From assembly GCA_002841885.1 (NCBI GenBank), contig PHBE01000005.1:1-64000 (forward strand): a stretch of 64,000 nt of DNA, read 5' to 3'. A model generated the notes under the pieces. That model made no database searches. It worked only from the letters and a program-made list of their open reading frames with translations, and was not told the DNA's origin. A program made the position numbers and the translations under genes. Of this stretch, positions 7,538 to 17,287 are shown piece after piece (positions within the stretch are counted from its first letter, which is position 1; the number at the start of each line of letters is the position of its first letter). Origin of the DNA: Deltaproteobacteria bacterium HGW-Deltaproteobacteria-18. Its GTDB lineage: Bacteria; Desulfobacterota; Desulfovibrionia; Desulfovibrionales; Desulfomicrobiaceae.

Positions 7538-8731
7538 ATGGCAAAAATATATGTTGAAGGTCTGTACAAAATTTTTGGCCCCAACCCGAAGAAAGCGCTG
7601 CAGATGCTGTCCGAAGGCAAAAGCAAGGACGACATCATGGCCGCCACCAAGCACGGCGTGGGTGTCAACAATGCCACCTTCGAAGTGCATGAAGGTGAGA
7701 TCGTGGTTATCATGGGTTTGTCCGGCAGTGGCAAATCCACTCTGGTGCGCTGCCTGAACCGTCTGATCACTCCCACTGCGGGCAAGATCCTTATCGACGG
7801 ACGCGATGTCCTGACCATGGGCGAAGACGAGCTGCGGCAGTTGCGGCAGCGCAAGATGGGCATGGTCTTTCAGAATTTCGCCCTCTTTCCGCACCGTACC
7901 GTGCTCGAAAACGCGGCCCTTGGCCTTGAAATTCAGGGCATGGACAAAGAACAGCGGCTGAAGCTGGCCGATGAGGCACTTTCCCTGGTCGGCCTTGATG
8001 GATGGGGCGCATCATATCCGCGCCAACTGTCCGGCGGTATGCAGCAGCGCGTAGGCCTTGCCCGTGCGCTGGCCCTGAGTCCCGACATCCTGCTCATGGA
8101 CGAAGCTTTCAGTGCGCTCGACCCTCTCATCCGCCGCGACATGCAGGATGAACTGATCAGCCTGCAGGAACGGATGCAAAAAACCATCGTCTTCATATCG
8201 CATGATCTGGACGAAGCCCTGAAACTCGGCGACCGCATCATTCTGATGAAGGACGGCGCCATAGTGCAGATCGGATCTCCGGAAGAAATCCTGACTCACC
8301 CCGCCGACGATTATGTGGCGCGCTTTGTCGAGGACGTGGACATCACCAAGGTCCTGACCGCCGAATCCGTCATGAAACACAGCGAGGCCGTGGCCTATCT
8401 GCGCACCGACGGGCCCCGTGCGGCCCTGCGCAAGATGCGCAAGCACAACATAGCCCACCTCTTCGTGGTGGACCACACGCACCGACTGGTCGGGATCGTC
8501 TCCGCCGACGCCGCGGCCATCCTGGCGCAACGCGGCGAGGCAAGCCTGACCGAAGCCATCTGCACGGATATCAAGACCGTTTTCCCGGACACTGCGGCTC
8601 ATGATCTCTTCAGCATAATGGCCGATCTGCCTTACCCGCTGGCCGTGGTCGACGAAGCAAACAAGTTCAAGGGGGTCATTGTGCGCGGCACTCTGGTCGC
8701 AGCACTGGCTGAAAGAGGAGGTGCCGCATGA
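7538..8731 (+). CDS. proV: Glycine betaine/proline ABC transporter, ATPase with CBS domains
   Basis: 397 aa, the ATP-hydrolysing subunit of an osmoprotectant importer (ProV/OpuAA). Visible: Walker A GLSGSGKST, signature LSGGMQQRVGLARAL, Walker B ILLMDEAFSALD, then two CBS domains (about 280-395) that in OpuA sense ionic strength. The N-terminus (IYVEGLYKIFG) is typical of this family. The ATG at 7538 follows CAAGGAGACTTA. It overlaps proW by 4 nt. The role is osmoprotectant import at the cytoplasmic membrane; glycine betaine as substrate is inferred from the family. Confidence 0.95.
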   Translation: MAKIYVEGLYKIFGPNPKKALQMLSEGKSKDDIMAATKHGVGVNNATFEVHEGEIVVIMGLSGSGKSTLVRCLNRLITPTAGKILIDGRDVLTMGEDELRQLRQRKMGMVFQNFALFPHRTVLENAALGLEIQGMDKEQRLKLADEALSLVGLDGWGASYPRQLSGGMQQRVGLARALALSPDILLMDEAFSALDPLIRRDMQDELISLQERMQKTIVFISHDLDEALKLGDRIILMKDGAIVQIGSPEEILTHPADDYVARFVEDVDITKVLTAESVMKHSEAVAYLRTDGPRAALRKMRKHNIAHLFVVDHTHRLVGIVSADAAAILAQRGEASLTEAICTDIKTVFPDTAAHDLFSIMADLPYPLAVVDEANKFKGVIVRGTLVAALAERGGAA

Positions 8732-9564
8732 ACGAGTACAAACTGCCGGTAGGCGAAGTCATCGAGACGGGCATCGACTTTCTGGTCGAACACTTGTCCT
8801 TTATCACCAAAGCCAGCGCCGAGGTGGTCGAGACTATGCTGGGAGCCATGGAAAGCGGCCTGCTGCTCATCCCCATCCCGATTTTCATCGTGTTGGTGGG
8901 TGCCTGCGTATGGTTCCTGACCAAGGAGCGCAAACTCACCTTGGGCAGCGCTCTTGGCCTTGCGCTGATCTGGAACATGGGACTTTGGACCGCCACGGTC
9001 AGCACCATCGCCCTGGTCCTGGTCGCCACGCTCTGCGCCATCGCCATCGGCGTACCGCTGGGCATCTGCGCGGCCATCAGTAAAAACACATACAAGGTGG
9101 TCATGCCCGTCCTCGACGTGATGCAGACCATGCCGGCCTTCGTCTACCTGATCCCGGCCATCCCCTTTTTCGGGCTTGGCAAGACAGCGGCTATTTTTTC
9201 CACGGTCATATTTTCAATGCCTCCGGCAATCCGCTTCACATGCCTTGGAATCCGCCAGATTCCCGCGGAACTTGTGGAATGTTCCACCGCTTTCGGCGCA
9301 ACGCGCATGCAGCGACTGTACAAATTGGACCTGCCCCTGGCCGCACCGACCATCATGGCCGGCATCAACCAGACGGTCATGCTGGCCCTGTCCATGGTCG
9401 TCATCGCGTCCATGATCGGCGCCAAGGGTCTGGGCGGCGAGGTTTGGAAAGCCATCCAGCGTCTGCAGATGGGACGAGGATTCGAGGCAGGCATAGCCAT
9501 CGTCATCGTGGCCATGATCCTGGATCGGGTGCTGCAGAAGCTTGGCACCCGAAAAGAAAACTAA
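8728..9564 (+). CDS. proW: Glycine betaine/proline ABC transporter permease
   Basis: 278 aa of mostly hydrophobic sequence with several membrane helices and the ABC permease signature (EAA loop region around ELVECSTAFGATRMQRLYKLDLPLA, split here into short motifs ELVECSTAFGA and LDLPLAAPTI). It forms the membrane channel with ProV. It begins inside the proV stop (ATGA overlap) and is followed 16 nt later by the binding protein, so the three are one operon. Confidence 0.95.
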   Translation: MNEYKLPVGEVIETGIDFLVEHLSFITKASAEVVETMLGAMESGLLLIPIPIFIVLVGACVWFLTKERKLTLGSALGLALIWNMGLWTATVSTIALVLVATLCAIAIGVPLGICAAISKNTYKVVMPVLDVMQTMPAFVYLIPAIPFFGLGKTAAIFSTVIFSMPPAIRFTCLGIRQIPAELVECSTAFGATRMQRLYKLDLPLAAPTIMAGINQTVMLALSMVVIASMIGAKGLGGEVWKAIQRLQMGRGFEAGIAIVIVAMILDRVLQKLGTRKEN

Positions 9565-9580
9565 AACAAAGGAGTTACCT

Positions 9581-10420
9581 GTGAAAAAAATTCTACTTAC
9601 CATCGCGTGTCTGATGCTCTTGATTCAGCCTGCCCTGGCTGCCAAGGGCAAAGTCCGTATCGCTTACGTCGAATGGGACTGCGCCACGGCCAGCACCACG
9701 GTCGCCAAGGCCGCCCTGGAAGAGATGGGCTATGAAGTCGAAACCCTTGCGGTCGCAGCGGCGGCCATGTGGCAGGCCCTGGGAACCGGCGACGTTGACG
9801 CCATGGTCACCGCCTGGCTGCCCGTGACCCACGCCGACTACTATGCCAAGGTCAAGGACAAGGTCGAAAAGGTGTCCGTGGTCTCCGGCGGTGCCAAGCT
9901 CGGCTGGGCCGTACCTGCGTACGTGACCATCAACTCCATTGAGGAGCTGAACGCCAACGCCGACAAGTTCAACGGCAAGATCATCGGCATCGACCCGGGC
10001 GCCGGCCTCATGAAGCTGTCCGAGCAGGTCATTGCCGACTACAAGCTGGACAAGCTGGAACTGATGGAAGGCAGTGGCGCGACCATGACTGCGGCCCTGG
10101 CCAATGCCATCAAGAACGAGGAATGGGTGGTCGTCACCGCGTGGTCCCCGCATTGGATGTTCGGCAAATGGGAACTCAAGTACCTGGAAGACCCCAAGGG
10201 CATCCTGGGCGGCGAAGAGCAGATCGAGGCCATCGTGCGCAAGGGTCTGGACAAGGACATGCCTGAAGTTCATGCCTTCTTCTCCAACTTCAAGTGGGAT
10301 TCCCCGGCCCAGCTGCAGATGGTCATGGCCTGGAACCAGGAAGGCGGAAGCCCGGAAGAAAACGCCCAGCGTTTCCTGAAGGAATATCCAGAGACCGTGA
10401 AGGGCTGGATGGGCAAGTAA
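9581..10420 (+). CDS. proX: Glycine betaine-binding periplasmic protein
   Basis: 279 aa. The GTG start at 9581 follows AAAGGAGTTACCT and is chosen because it begins a classic signal peptide (KKILLTIACLMLL, cleavage near ALA-AKG). There is no lipobox cysteine, so it is likely free in the periplasm. It belongs to the OpuAC substrate-binding family, with Trp-rich segments (AYVEWDCAT, TAWLPVTHADYY, TAWSPHWMF) of the type that form aromatic cages around quaternary amines. It completes the proVW transporter and is closed by a strong terminator. Confidence 0.93.
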   Translation: MKKILLTIACLMLLIQPALAAKGKVRIAYVEWDCATASTTVAKAALEEMGYEVETLAVAAAAMWQALGTGDVDAMVTAWLPVTHADYYAKVKDKVEKVSVVSGGAKLGWAVPAYVTINSIEELNANADKFNGKIIGIDPGAGLMKLSEQVIADYKLDKLELMEGSGATMTAALANAIKNEEWVVVTAWSPHWMFGKWELKYLEDPKGILGGEEQIEAIVRKGLDKDMPEVHAFFSNFKWDSPAQLQMVMAWNQEGGSPEENAQRFLKEYPETVKGWMGK

Positions 10421-10442
10421 AAGAGCTCAGAAAAACGACGTT

Positions 10443-10490
10443 AAACGGCGCATGCCGGGAATTTCCCGGCATGCGCCGTTTTTATTTTCA
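10443..10490 (+). terminator. Terminator of the proVWX operon
   Basis: A near-perfect dyad of about 18 bp per arm (10443-10482, AACGGCGCATGCCGGG and its complement) followed by TTTTTATTTT. It begins 22 bp past the proX stop. Confidence 0.92.
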
Positions 10491-10500
10491 CCCCACAATC

Positions 10501-10648
10501 GTAGGGGCGGCCCCCCGTGGCCGCCCTACCCGTGGCCGCCCTACCCGTAGCCGCCCTACCCGTAGCCGCCCTACCCATGGCCGCCCTACCCGTGCCCGGC
10601 CTGCACCCTGCGACCCGAAAACGGGCAGGCACGGGGGCCTGCCCCTAC
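10501..10648. repeat. Small GC-rich repeat element with terminal inverted repeats
   Basis: A 148-bp element bounded by GTAGGGGC and GCCCCTAC. Inside are two subterminal palindromes (GGCGGCC with GGCCGCC; GGGCAGGC with GCCTGCCC) and the tandem array at 10516-10590. It lies between two terminators, so it is well placed for a neutral insertion. It looks like a MITE- or REP-like dispersed repeat; no transposase is present. Confidence 0.6.
10516..10590. repeat. Five tandem 15-bp units
   Basis: Five head-to-tail copies of CGTRGCCGCCCTACC (two with GTGG, two with GTAG, one with ATGG). Being 15 bp they keep an open frame on either strand, which produces a spurious repetitive peptide. No spacers, so not a CRISPR. 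Confidence 0.85.
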
Positions 10649-10694
10649 GGTGAGCCGCGTTTCTCGCCCTTTGGCGCTATCATCGCGCCCCCAC

Positions 10695-10726
10695 AAACAA
10701 AAAACCCCGGCTCTCACCGGGGTTTT
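10695..10726 (-). terminator. Terminator of secA
   Basis: Minus strand: ACCCCGG, 6-nt loop, CCGGGGT, then TTTTTTGTTTG. It lies 8 bp past the secA stop. Confidence 0.88.
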
Positions 10727-10730
10727 CTGA

Positions 10731-13247
10731 TCAGGCCAGCTTACCGCAACATTTCTTGTACTTCTGACCACTGCCGCATGGGCAGGGGTCGTTTCGGCCG
10801 ACCTTGGGGTCGACCCGGCGCACCGTGTCCGGCTTCTTGTCTGCGGGCTCGTTGCCGCCGACATATTTCACGTCTTCCTGCTCCTCGTGCTTGAGCTCCT
10901 CCTGCTTGACCGCCTCGATGCGCAGGTGGGTGAGCGCCTTCATGGTGTTTTCGCGGATGCGGAAGATGAGATCCTCGAACAGCTCGAAGCCTTCACGCTT
11001 GTACTCCTGCTTGGGATCACGCTGGGCGTATCCTCTAAGACCGATGCCTTCTTTCAGGTAGTCCATCTGCAACAGATGGTCTTTCCAGTTGCGATCAAGC
11101 GCATCGAGCAGGAAAAAGCGCAGGATTTCCTGATACTGATCAGGAGCGAGAGCGCGATGCTCTTCAAGCACGGAGAAAATCGCGGTCCGCGCCTCGTCCT
11201 TGGCCATGAATTTTCCGCCCGGAGCCATGCGCTCCATGGCGAAGACCTCGTCCAGCTTGGAGCGGATCATGCCCTGGATCTCTTCAGGGGATTCAGTGTG
11301 GCCCTTTCTGTTTTCAAGCGGCTCGTAGACCTGAGAGAGAAGATCGTCGACAAACTCTTCCACCGTAGGCTGCAGGTCTTCTGCGATCATGAACTCGCGA
11401 CGCAGGGAATAGATGACCTCTCGCTGCTGGTTCATGACGTTGTCGTAGTCGATGAGCTGTTTGCGGATTTCAAAGTTGTGCCCTTCGACACGCTTCTGAG
11501 CGTTTTCGATGGACCGGGAAATGAGAGGATTCTCGATGGTCTGACCATCTTCAAGACCCAGCTTTTCCATGATTCCGGCAATGCGCTCGGAACCGAAGAG
11601 ACGCATGAGCGTATCGTCCAGAGCCAGATAAAAGCGCGAGGAACCGGGGTCGCCCTGACGTCCGGCGCGGCCGCGCAACTGATTGTCGATACGTCGGCTT
11701 TCGTGGCGTTCGGAGCCCAGGATGTGCAGGCCGCCAAGCTCGCGCACGCCTTCTCCAAGAACGATGTCAGTGCCGCGGCCGGCCATGTTGGTGGCGATGG
11801 TCACACGGCCTTTCTGACCGGCCATGGCCACGATCTCGGCTTCCTTCTCGTGGTACTTGGCGTTCAGGACTTCATGCGGGACACCTTTCTTCTTGAGCAG
11901 GGAGGCGATGTATTCGGACTTCTCGATGGAAGTGGTACCGACCAGAACCGGCTGGCCCTTGGCATGCAGGCCCTTGATCTCCTCTACGATGGCGCCGAAT
12001 TTCTCGGCCTGGGTCTTCAGGATCACGTCGGGAAAATCCTTGCGCACCATCTGCTTGTTAGGCGGGGCAACCACGACTTCCAGCCCGTAGATCTGCTGGA
12101 ATTCAACGGCTTCGGTATCGGCCGTACCGGTCATGCCGGACAGTTTGCGGTACATGCGGAAGAAATTCTGGAAGGTGATGCTGGCCAGGGTCTGGTTCTC
12201 GGCCTCGACCTTGACCCCTTCCTTGGCCTCCAGAGCCTGATGCAGACCATCGCTGAAGCGCCGCCCGGGCATGAGCCGGCCGGTAAACTCATCGACGATG
12301 ACCACCTGCCCGTCCTTGACGATGTAATGATCGTCCAGGGTGAAGAGATAGTGGGCGCGCAAGGCCTGCAGAATATGATGCTGCAGGGTGATGTTGGCCG
12401 GGTCGAAGAGGTTGGTCACAGCCAGGATCTCTTCGCAGTAGGCCACGCCCTCGTCGGTCAGCACGACGGTGCGAGCCTTTTCATCGATGGTGAAATGCTC
12501 CTCCCGGTCCAGCTTTGGAATGATGGCGTTGACGCGTCCGTAGAGCGAAGTCGATTTCTCGCCCGGTCCCGAAATGATGAGCGGAGTACGGGCTTCGTCG
12601 ATGAGGATGGAGTCCACTTCGTCGACAATGGCGAAATTGAGCGGACGCTGCACAAGCTGATGCTTGTAGAACTTCATGTTGTCGCGCAGATAGTCGAATC
12701 CGAACTCGTTGTTGGTGCCGTAAGTCACATCCGCGCCGTAGGCCTGCTGACGCTCGGCGTCAGAAAGACCGTGCACGATGACGCCGACGGAAAGTCCCAT
12801 GAACGTATAGAGCTGGCCCATCCAGGCCGCGTCACGCTTGGCCAGGTAATCGTTGACCGTGACCACGTGCACGCCCTTGCCGGCCAGGGCGTTCAAGACC
12901 ACGGGCAGGGTCGCGACCAGGGTCTTGCCTTCACCGGTCTTCATTTCCGCGATCTTGCCCTGATGCAGGATCATGCCGCCCATGAGCTGGACGTCGAAAT
13001 GGCGCATGCCAAGCACCCGCCGACTGGCCTCACGGGTCAGGGCGAAAACTTCGGGCAGCACGGTATCAAGCTCGCGTCCGCCGGCCACTTCTTCCCGATA
13101 CCCTGCAAAGCGGGTTGGAATCTCGGCGTCGGAGAGAGCCTGCATTTCCTTTTCCAGGGCATTTATCTTGCTGACCGTGGGCTGCAAGGTTTTCAGGTAT
13201 CTGTCGTTTCTGGAACCGAATATTTTCTTGGTCAAATAACCGATCAT
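10731..13247 (-). CDS. secA: Preprotein translocase ATPase SecA
   Basis: 838 aa, standard SecA length. It drives protein export through SecYEG by ATP hydrolysis. Visible: Walker A-type [27 protein letters not shown], preprotein cross-linking and scaffold regions, the DEAD-motor motif [10 protein letters not shown], and a C-terminal zinc-binding SEC-C tail ([17 protein letters not shown]) that contacts SecB or ribosomes. It is a single gene with its own terminator and a 138-bp divergent promoter region shared with the isochorismatase-like gene. Confidence 0.98.
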   Translation of the reverse strand: MIGYLTKKIFGSRNDRYLKTLQPTVSKINALEKEMQALSDAEIPTRFAGYREEVAGGRELDTVLPEVFALTREASRRVLGMRHFDVQLMGGMILHQGKIAEMKTGEGKTLVATLPVVLNALAGKGVHVVTVNDYLAKRDAAWMGQLYTFMGLSVGVIVHGLSDAERQQAYGADVTYGTNNEFGFDYLRDNMKFYKHQLVQRPLNFAIVDEVDSILIDEARTPLIISGPGEKSTSLYGRVNAIIPKLDREEHFTIDEKARTVVLTDEGVAYCEEILAVTNLFDPANITLQHHILQALRAHYLFTLDDHYIVKDGQVVIVDEFTGRLMPGRRFSDGLHQALEAKEGVKVEAENQTLASITFQNFFRMYRKLSGMTGTADTEAVEFQQIYGLEVVVAPPNKQMVRKDFPDVILKTQAEKFGAIVEEIKGLHAKGQPVLVGTTSIEKSEYIASLLKKKGVPHEVLNAKYHEKEAEIVAMAGQKGRVTIATNMAGRGTDIVLGEGVRELGGLHILGSERHESRRIDNQLRGRAGRQGDPGSSRFYLALDDTLMRLFGSERIAGIMEKLGLEDGQTIENPLISRSIENAQKRVEGHNFEIRKQLIDYDNVMNQQREVIYSLRREFMIAEDLQPTVEEFVDDLLSQVYEPLENRKGHTESPEEIQGMIRSKLDEVFAMERMAPGGKFMAKDEARTAIFSVLEEHRALAPDQYQEILRFFLLDALDRNWKDHLLQMDYLKEGIGLRGYAQRDPKQEYKREGFELFEDLIFRIRENTMKALTHLRIEAVKQEELKHEEQEDVKYVGGNEPADKKPDTVRRVDPKVGRNDPCPCGSGQKYKKCCGKLA

Positions 13248-13385
13248 GAATACTCCCGACTTGTTGGTCTTGGGGATAAAAGAGCCTCTTGCCGGGGGCG
13301 GGTGCTCCGGCTAGAAATCGGACAAATGCTCCGGGCTCAAGCACTAGGGCAGATTTTTTACAATGACAACCGCAAGAAGGCAGCC

Positions 13386-13967
13386 ATGAACGAGCACAAC
13401 CACGCCCTTTTGATCATCGACATGCAACACGACTTCGCAGTGCCCGGTGGTGCCTGCGAGGTGGCCGGGGCCCATGCCACCATTCCGGTCATCCGCAAGG
13501 TTTTGACTTCATTTCGAGACCTTGGCCTACCGGTCTTTCATATCGTGCGCGAATATCGCAGCGACGGCTCCGACGTCGAAATTTCTCGTCTGGAGGCTTT
13601 GAGGGCGCGGCCCATGGTTGTACCCGGTACCCCGGGAGCACGCATCGCGCCGGGGCTTGAGCCCATCGAGGGCGAGTACCGCATCGTCAAAAAACGCTTC
13701 AGCGCGTTCATGTTCACAGAGCTCGACCTGATCCTGCGCCGCAAGGGGGTCACGCACCTGGCCGTGACCGGCACGCAGTTGCCCTTCTGCCTGCGCACCA
13801 CCCTGTTCGACGGCCTGAGCCTGGGCTATCACATGACCCTGCTGACCGACGCTTCATCCTCGCGCACGCCGCAGATCCATCTGGCCAATATCCAGGACAT
13901 CAGGGACGCGGGCATGACCTGTATAAACGTCGAAGAATACCTGCGCGGCATCAATACTCCGGCCTGA
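13386..13967 (+). CDS. Isochorismatase-like cysteine hydrolase
   Basis: 193 aa. ATG at 13386 has AGAAGG upstream; the long open frame that precedes it lies opposite secA and is not coding. The isochorismatase-fold triad is visible: Asp in LLIIDMQHDF, Lys in IVKKRFSAF and Cys in TGTQLPFCLRTT. Members hydrolyse amides or vinyl ethers (nicotinamidase-like and others); the substrate cannot be read from the sequence. It is divergent from secA and convergent with smpB. Confidence 0.88.
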   Translation: MNEHNHALLIIDMQHDFAVPGGACEVAGAHATIPVIRKVLTSFRDLGLPVFHIVREYRSDGSDVEISRLEALRARPMVVPGTPGARIAPGLEPIEGEYRIVKKRFSAFMFTELDLILRRKGVTHLAVTGTQLPFCLRTTLFDGLSLGYHMTLLTDASSSRTPQIHLANIQDIRDAGMTCINVEEYLRGINTPA

Positions 13968-13995
13968 TGACGCACCGGGGGATGACCATCGCGCG

Positions 13996-14460
13996 TCAAG
14001 CCCGGTTCATTTCCCGCTCGGTGTCACGGTTCACGGCTTTCTGCTTCAAGTCCTCGCGCCGGTCGTAAACCTTCTTGCCCTTGGCCAGGGCCAGCTCGAT
14101 CTTGATCTTGCCATCCTTGAAATAAAGCTTGGTCGGCACCAGAGTCAGGCCTTTCTGCTCCATCTTCGATTTGAGCGAGTTTATCTCGTGGCGGTGCATG
14201 AGCAGCTTGCGCTCCCGGTCCGGCACATGCTGGGCATATCCGGCGTTGGCGTAGGTGGATATGTGCACGCCCGAAAGAAATGCCTCGCCGTTCGTGATGC
14301 GTACGTAGCCGTCCATAAAATTGACCTTGCCGTCACGCAGGGATTTGACCTCGGAACCGGTCAGCATGATGCCGGCTTCGATGAAATCGAGCAGTTCGAA
14401 AAAATGACGGGCCTTGCGGTTGGCCGCGATGATCTTGATGCCTGTAGGCTTGGCGCACAT
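13996..14460 (-). CDS. smpB: SsrA-binding protein SmpB
   Basis: 154 aa starting MCAKPTGIKII; a longer open frame upstream overlaps ptsI and is not used. It binds tmRNA and delivers it to stalled ribosomes in trans-translation. Conserved SmpB segments are clear: RKARHFFELLDFIEAGI, LTGSEVKSLRDGKVN and the basic tail GKKVYDRREDLKQK. It is 23 bp downstream of ptsI on the same strand. No tmRNA gene was found nearby. Confidence 0.97.
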   Translation of the reverse strand: MCAKPTGIKIIAANRKARHFFELLDFIEAGIMLTGSEVKSLRDGKVNFMDGYVRITNGEAFLSGVHISTYANAGYAQHVPDRERKLLMHRHEINSLKSKMEQKGLTLVPTKLYFKDGKIKIELALAKGKKVYDRREDLKQKAVNRDTEREMNRA

Positions 14461-14483
14461 GAAAAAATCCTTGAAGTTGAAAT

Positions 14484-16250
14484 CTAGTCGTCCACCAGGG
14501 AGGAGTAGAACATGAGTTCCTCGGGAAAACGTCGGAAGATCATTTCCCGGACGAGCTTGTTGTTGCGGGCCACTGAATGACTGGCCATGACCTGCTTCAG
14601 CAAGGCATTGCATTCCTCCATTGAGGCCTGCCGGACGATGCGCTTGATGCCCGGGATGGCCTGGGGTCCGAGACTGATGGAGTCGACCTGCATGCCCATG
14701 AGTACCGGGATGCAGAAGGGGTCGGCCGCAAGCTCGCCGCACAGGCAGACCTCGATACCGGCCCGGTGGGCCGAGTCGACCACCCATTTGATGGAACGCA
14801 CGATGGCCGGATGCAAGGGCTGGTACAGGTAGGACACGTCCTTGTTGGTGCGGTCGATGCCAAGAGAATACTGAATGAGGTCATTAGTGCCGATACTGAA
14901 GAAGTCCACCTCGCGGGCCAGAAAATCGGCGGTGATGACGGCGCTTGGCACTTCGATCATGATGCCCATGGGCATGTCCTCGCGGAAGCAGATGCCTTCC
15001 GCGTGCATCTCCTCCTGGACCTCCCGGTAGAACTTCTTGACCTCGACCAGTTCCTGTAGCCCCGAAATCATGGGAAACATGATGGACACGTTACCGAGCA
15101 CGCTGGCCTTCAGGATGGCCCTCAGCTGGGTCCGAAAGACCTCGCGGTGCTTCAGGCAGTAGCGGATGGCGCGCAGCCCCAGGGCAGGATTGGACTCGGC
15201 CGAGGACTGCATGCGCATGAGCTTGTCCGCGCCCACGTCCAGGGTGCGGATGACGAGCTTCTTGGGCGCGACCAATGAGGCCATGTCCATGTAGATTTCC
15301 GTCAACTCATCCTCGGTGGGCATCCCGTCGCGATTCAGATAGCTGTATTCGGAGCGGAACAACCCGATGCCTTCCCCGCCGTTGTCGTTGACCGCGACGA
15401 CCTCTTCAAAAAGTTCGATGTTGGCCAGAACCTGCACCCGGTACCCGTCGATGGTCTCGGCGGGAAGATGGCATGAGCGCATGATCGTGGCCTGATAGCC
15501 CTCGAACTGGGCCTGCAGATCCGTGTACCGGGCCAGCTCGTCCTCGTCGGGATCGATGATGATGCGCCCATGAAAGCCGTCAAGGATGATGATCCCGCCT
15601 TCGGCCAGATCATCTCCTAGCCCCTCCATGCCGACCACGGCCGGAATCTGCAGGGACCGGGCGAGGATGCCTGCGTGGGAGGTCTTGCCGCCCTGAGCCG
15701 TGGCGAAGGCCATGATCTTGTTGACGTCCAGCTCTATGGTGTCGGCCGGAGACAGATCATGTGCCAGCAGGATGGCGCGGTGTTTGATGGCCTGGTGCCC
15801 ATCCCCTCCCCCGACCAGCTTGCCCAGCACCCGCTCGGCCACCAGCCGGACATCCTGCATGCGCTGCCGCAGGTATTCGTCGGCGATGGAGGCGAATATC
15901 TCCTGCACGTCTCCGACGGCCCTCTCCAGCGACCATTCGGCATTGATCTTGGTGAGAGCGATGTGATCCAGGGCCCGCTTGCGAAACTTGTGATCCCGCA
16001 GCATCATGAGGTGCGATTCGATGATGGCCGAATGTTCCTTCAGATCCTCCGGCACCAGGGTCAAAATCCTTTCCAGGTCGTGCAGGGCATCGTCAAAGGC
16101 GCGGTTCAGCCTCTCGATTTCAAAAGGCACATCCGCATCGGACACGGTCTGGCGGACCGTGCCGGAAAAATGGCTTTTGTTGAGGTAATACGCGCGGCCA
16201 ATGGCGATGCCGGCCGAGACGGGAATACCGAAGAGCGTGCGGGAAGCCAT
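14484..16250 (-). CDS. ptsI: PTS enzyme I
   Basis: 588 aa phosphoenolpyruvate-protein phosphotransferase. It autophosphorylates from PEP on the histidine of GGKTSHAGILARS and passes the phosphate to HPr. The PEP-binding C-terminal domain shows FRSEYSYL, IGTNDLIQY and VCLCGELAADP with the catalytic cysteine. It overlaps ptsH by 1 nt and EIID lies upstream. No EIIA, EIIB or EIIC gene is present in this operon, so the phosphate chain here may serve regulation or be completed by genes elsewhere. Confidence 0.96.
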   Translation of the reverse strand: MASRTLFGIPVSAGIAIGRAYYLNKSHFSGTVRQTVSDADVPFEIERLNRAFDDALHDLERILTLVPEDLKEHSAIIESHLMMLRDHKFRKRALDHIALTKINAEWSLERAVGDVQEIFASIADEYLRQRMQDVRLVAERVLGKLVGGGDGHQAIKHRAILLAHDLSPADTIELDVNKIMAFATAQGGKTSHAGILARSLQIPAVVGMEGLGDDLAEGGIIILDGFHGRIIIDPDEDELARYTDLQAQFEGYQATIMRSCHLPAETIDGYRVQVLANIELFEEVVAVNDNGGEGIGLFRSEYSYLNRDGMPTEDELTEIYMDMASLVAPKKLVIRTLDVGADKLMRMQSSAESNPALGLRAIRYCLKHREVFRTQLRAILKASVLGNVSIMFPMISGLQELVEVKKFYREVQEEMHAEGICFREDMPMGIMIEVPSAVITADFLAREVDFFSIGTNDLIQYSLGIDRTNKDVSYLYQPLHPAIVRSIKWVVDSAHRAGIEVCLCGELAADPFCIPVLMGMQVDSISLGPQAIPGIKRIVRQASMEECNALLKQVMASHSVARNNKLVREMIFRRFPEELMFYSSLVDD

Positions 16251-16528
16251 CAGCGATCCTCTCCGAACATGTCTTCAAAAAGTTTGGAAACACTCGAAAT
16301 TGCGGCGGCAGCATCTGGGCCATGAGCCCGCAGGGTCAGCTCGGCTCCTTGCGGGGCAGCAAGGGAAAGCAAATCCAGGATGGATTTGGCATCGGCCTCC
16401 ATGTCACAGGAGTGGACAGTGATGGAAGCCGCATAGCGTTGGGCTTCCTGAGAAATCTTTCCTGCGGGCCGGGCGTGAAGCCCAAGGCTGTTCCCGACCC
16501 GGATAATCTTTTCCTGCACTTCACCCAT
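16250..16528 (-). CDS. ptsH: Phosphocarrier protein HPr
   Basis: 92 aa. The phosphorylated histidine lies in GLHARPAGK and the regulatory-serine region is DAKSILDLLSLAAP. It shuttles phosphate from enzyme I to EIIA-type domains. It lies between EIID and ptsI with 10 nt and 1-nt overlap respectively. No HPr kinase is seen in the window. Confidence 0.96.
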   Translation of the reverse strand: MGEVQEKIIRVGNSLGLHARPAGKISQEAQRYAASITVHSCDMEADAKSILDLLSLAAPQGAELTLRAHGPDAAAAISSVSKLFEDMFGEDR

Positions 16529-16538
16529 TTCAAATCAC

Positions 16539-17285
16539 CTACATGGATACAGAAGCAAAAATCTTTTCCCAGGGCGCTATCAGGCCGCCCAGAACCAACG
16601 CCGCCAAAATCAGGGAGCGATCCCACTCACGCATGAAACCAGCCAAGGCCAAAAGTCCGGTACCTGCGGCCCAGGCCAGGTTCCACGGTCCGTCCGAAGG
16701 CGCAGCCTGCAACAGAAAAACGGCCACCAGGACGCTGTTCATGAGCTTGAGCCGCTGCCCCCAATCAATAAGGTTCCAGGACTTGAGGCGCTGCAGGAAA
16801 GAAAGGCCCTGGGCATAGCCGCGTCCGAATGTGTACATCTTGAAAAGCTGCAACCCGCAGAGGCACAGACAAATCCAAACCGCAAGGGTTCCAATGTATC
16901 CGGCGGCCGCCAGATTGACGCCGACCAAGGACCACAGAACCAGAAAACTGCCGCCAAAGAAAGAATCACCCAGTGCCGACAGGGTATACACCGTGGTCGA
17001 GCGCAATTTTGGAAGGATGTCCTCAGGAAGCATGCCTAGAGATATCTTCTTCTCCATGGATAAAAAAATCCCGACCAGGAGAGGAGTCCAGAAAGGATGG
17101 GTGTTGTAGTGCTTCAGATAGCGACCCCGCGCACGCTTCAAGGCTCCCGGTTCGGCGACGTAAAGCGCGCGCAGACCCGGCTCCATGATATAGGCCAGCC
17201 CGACATTCTGCATCCCTTTGGTGTTGAATGTGGCGCCAACCATGTATGTACGCAGAAAAATCTGCAGCAGGATCCGCGTATCCAC
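16539..17285 (-). CDS. PTS mannose-family EIID membrane component
   Basis: 248 aa. The GTG start at 17285 has GGAG about 5 nt upstream, inside the end of rsmI. The sequence matches the mannose/fructose/sorbose EIID family: MQNVGLAYIMEPGLRAL, YNTHPFWTPLLVG and a hydrophobic C-terminal half. EIID normally works with EIIC as the membrane translocator, with EIIAB phosphorylating the sugar. Here it stands without its partners, directly before ptsH and ptsI. Confidence 0.88.
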   Translation of the reverse strand: MDTRILLQIFLRTYMVGATFNTKGMQNVGLAYIMEPGLRALYVAEPGALKRARGRYLKHYNTHPFWTPLLVGIFLSMEKKISLGMLPEDILPKLRSTTVYTLSALGDSFFGGSFLVLWSLVGVNLAAAGYIGTLAVWICLCLCGLQLFKMYTFGRGYAQGLSFLQRLKSWNLIDWGQRLKLMNSVLVAVFLLQAAPSDGPWNLAWAAGTGLLALAGFMREWDRSLILAALVLGGLIAPWEKIFASVSM

Positions 17286-17287
17286 CC

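Noticed and set aside
10516-10590. Possible CRISPR or repeat protein
   Set aside because: Units are directly adjacent with no spacers and no cas genes; the peptide repeat arises because the unit is 15 bp.
10887-13385. Very long plus-strand open frame opposite secA (runs into the isochorismatase-like gene)
   Set aside because: It is antisense to a clear full-length SecA; the frame is open because of GC-rich codon bias. Only the part from ATG 13386 shows a real protein family.
13968-14000. tmRNA (ssrA) gene next to smpB
   Set aside because: The space after smpB is under 30 bp and no tRNA-like ends were seen nearby.
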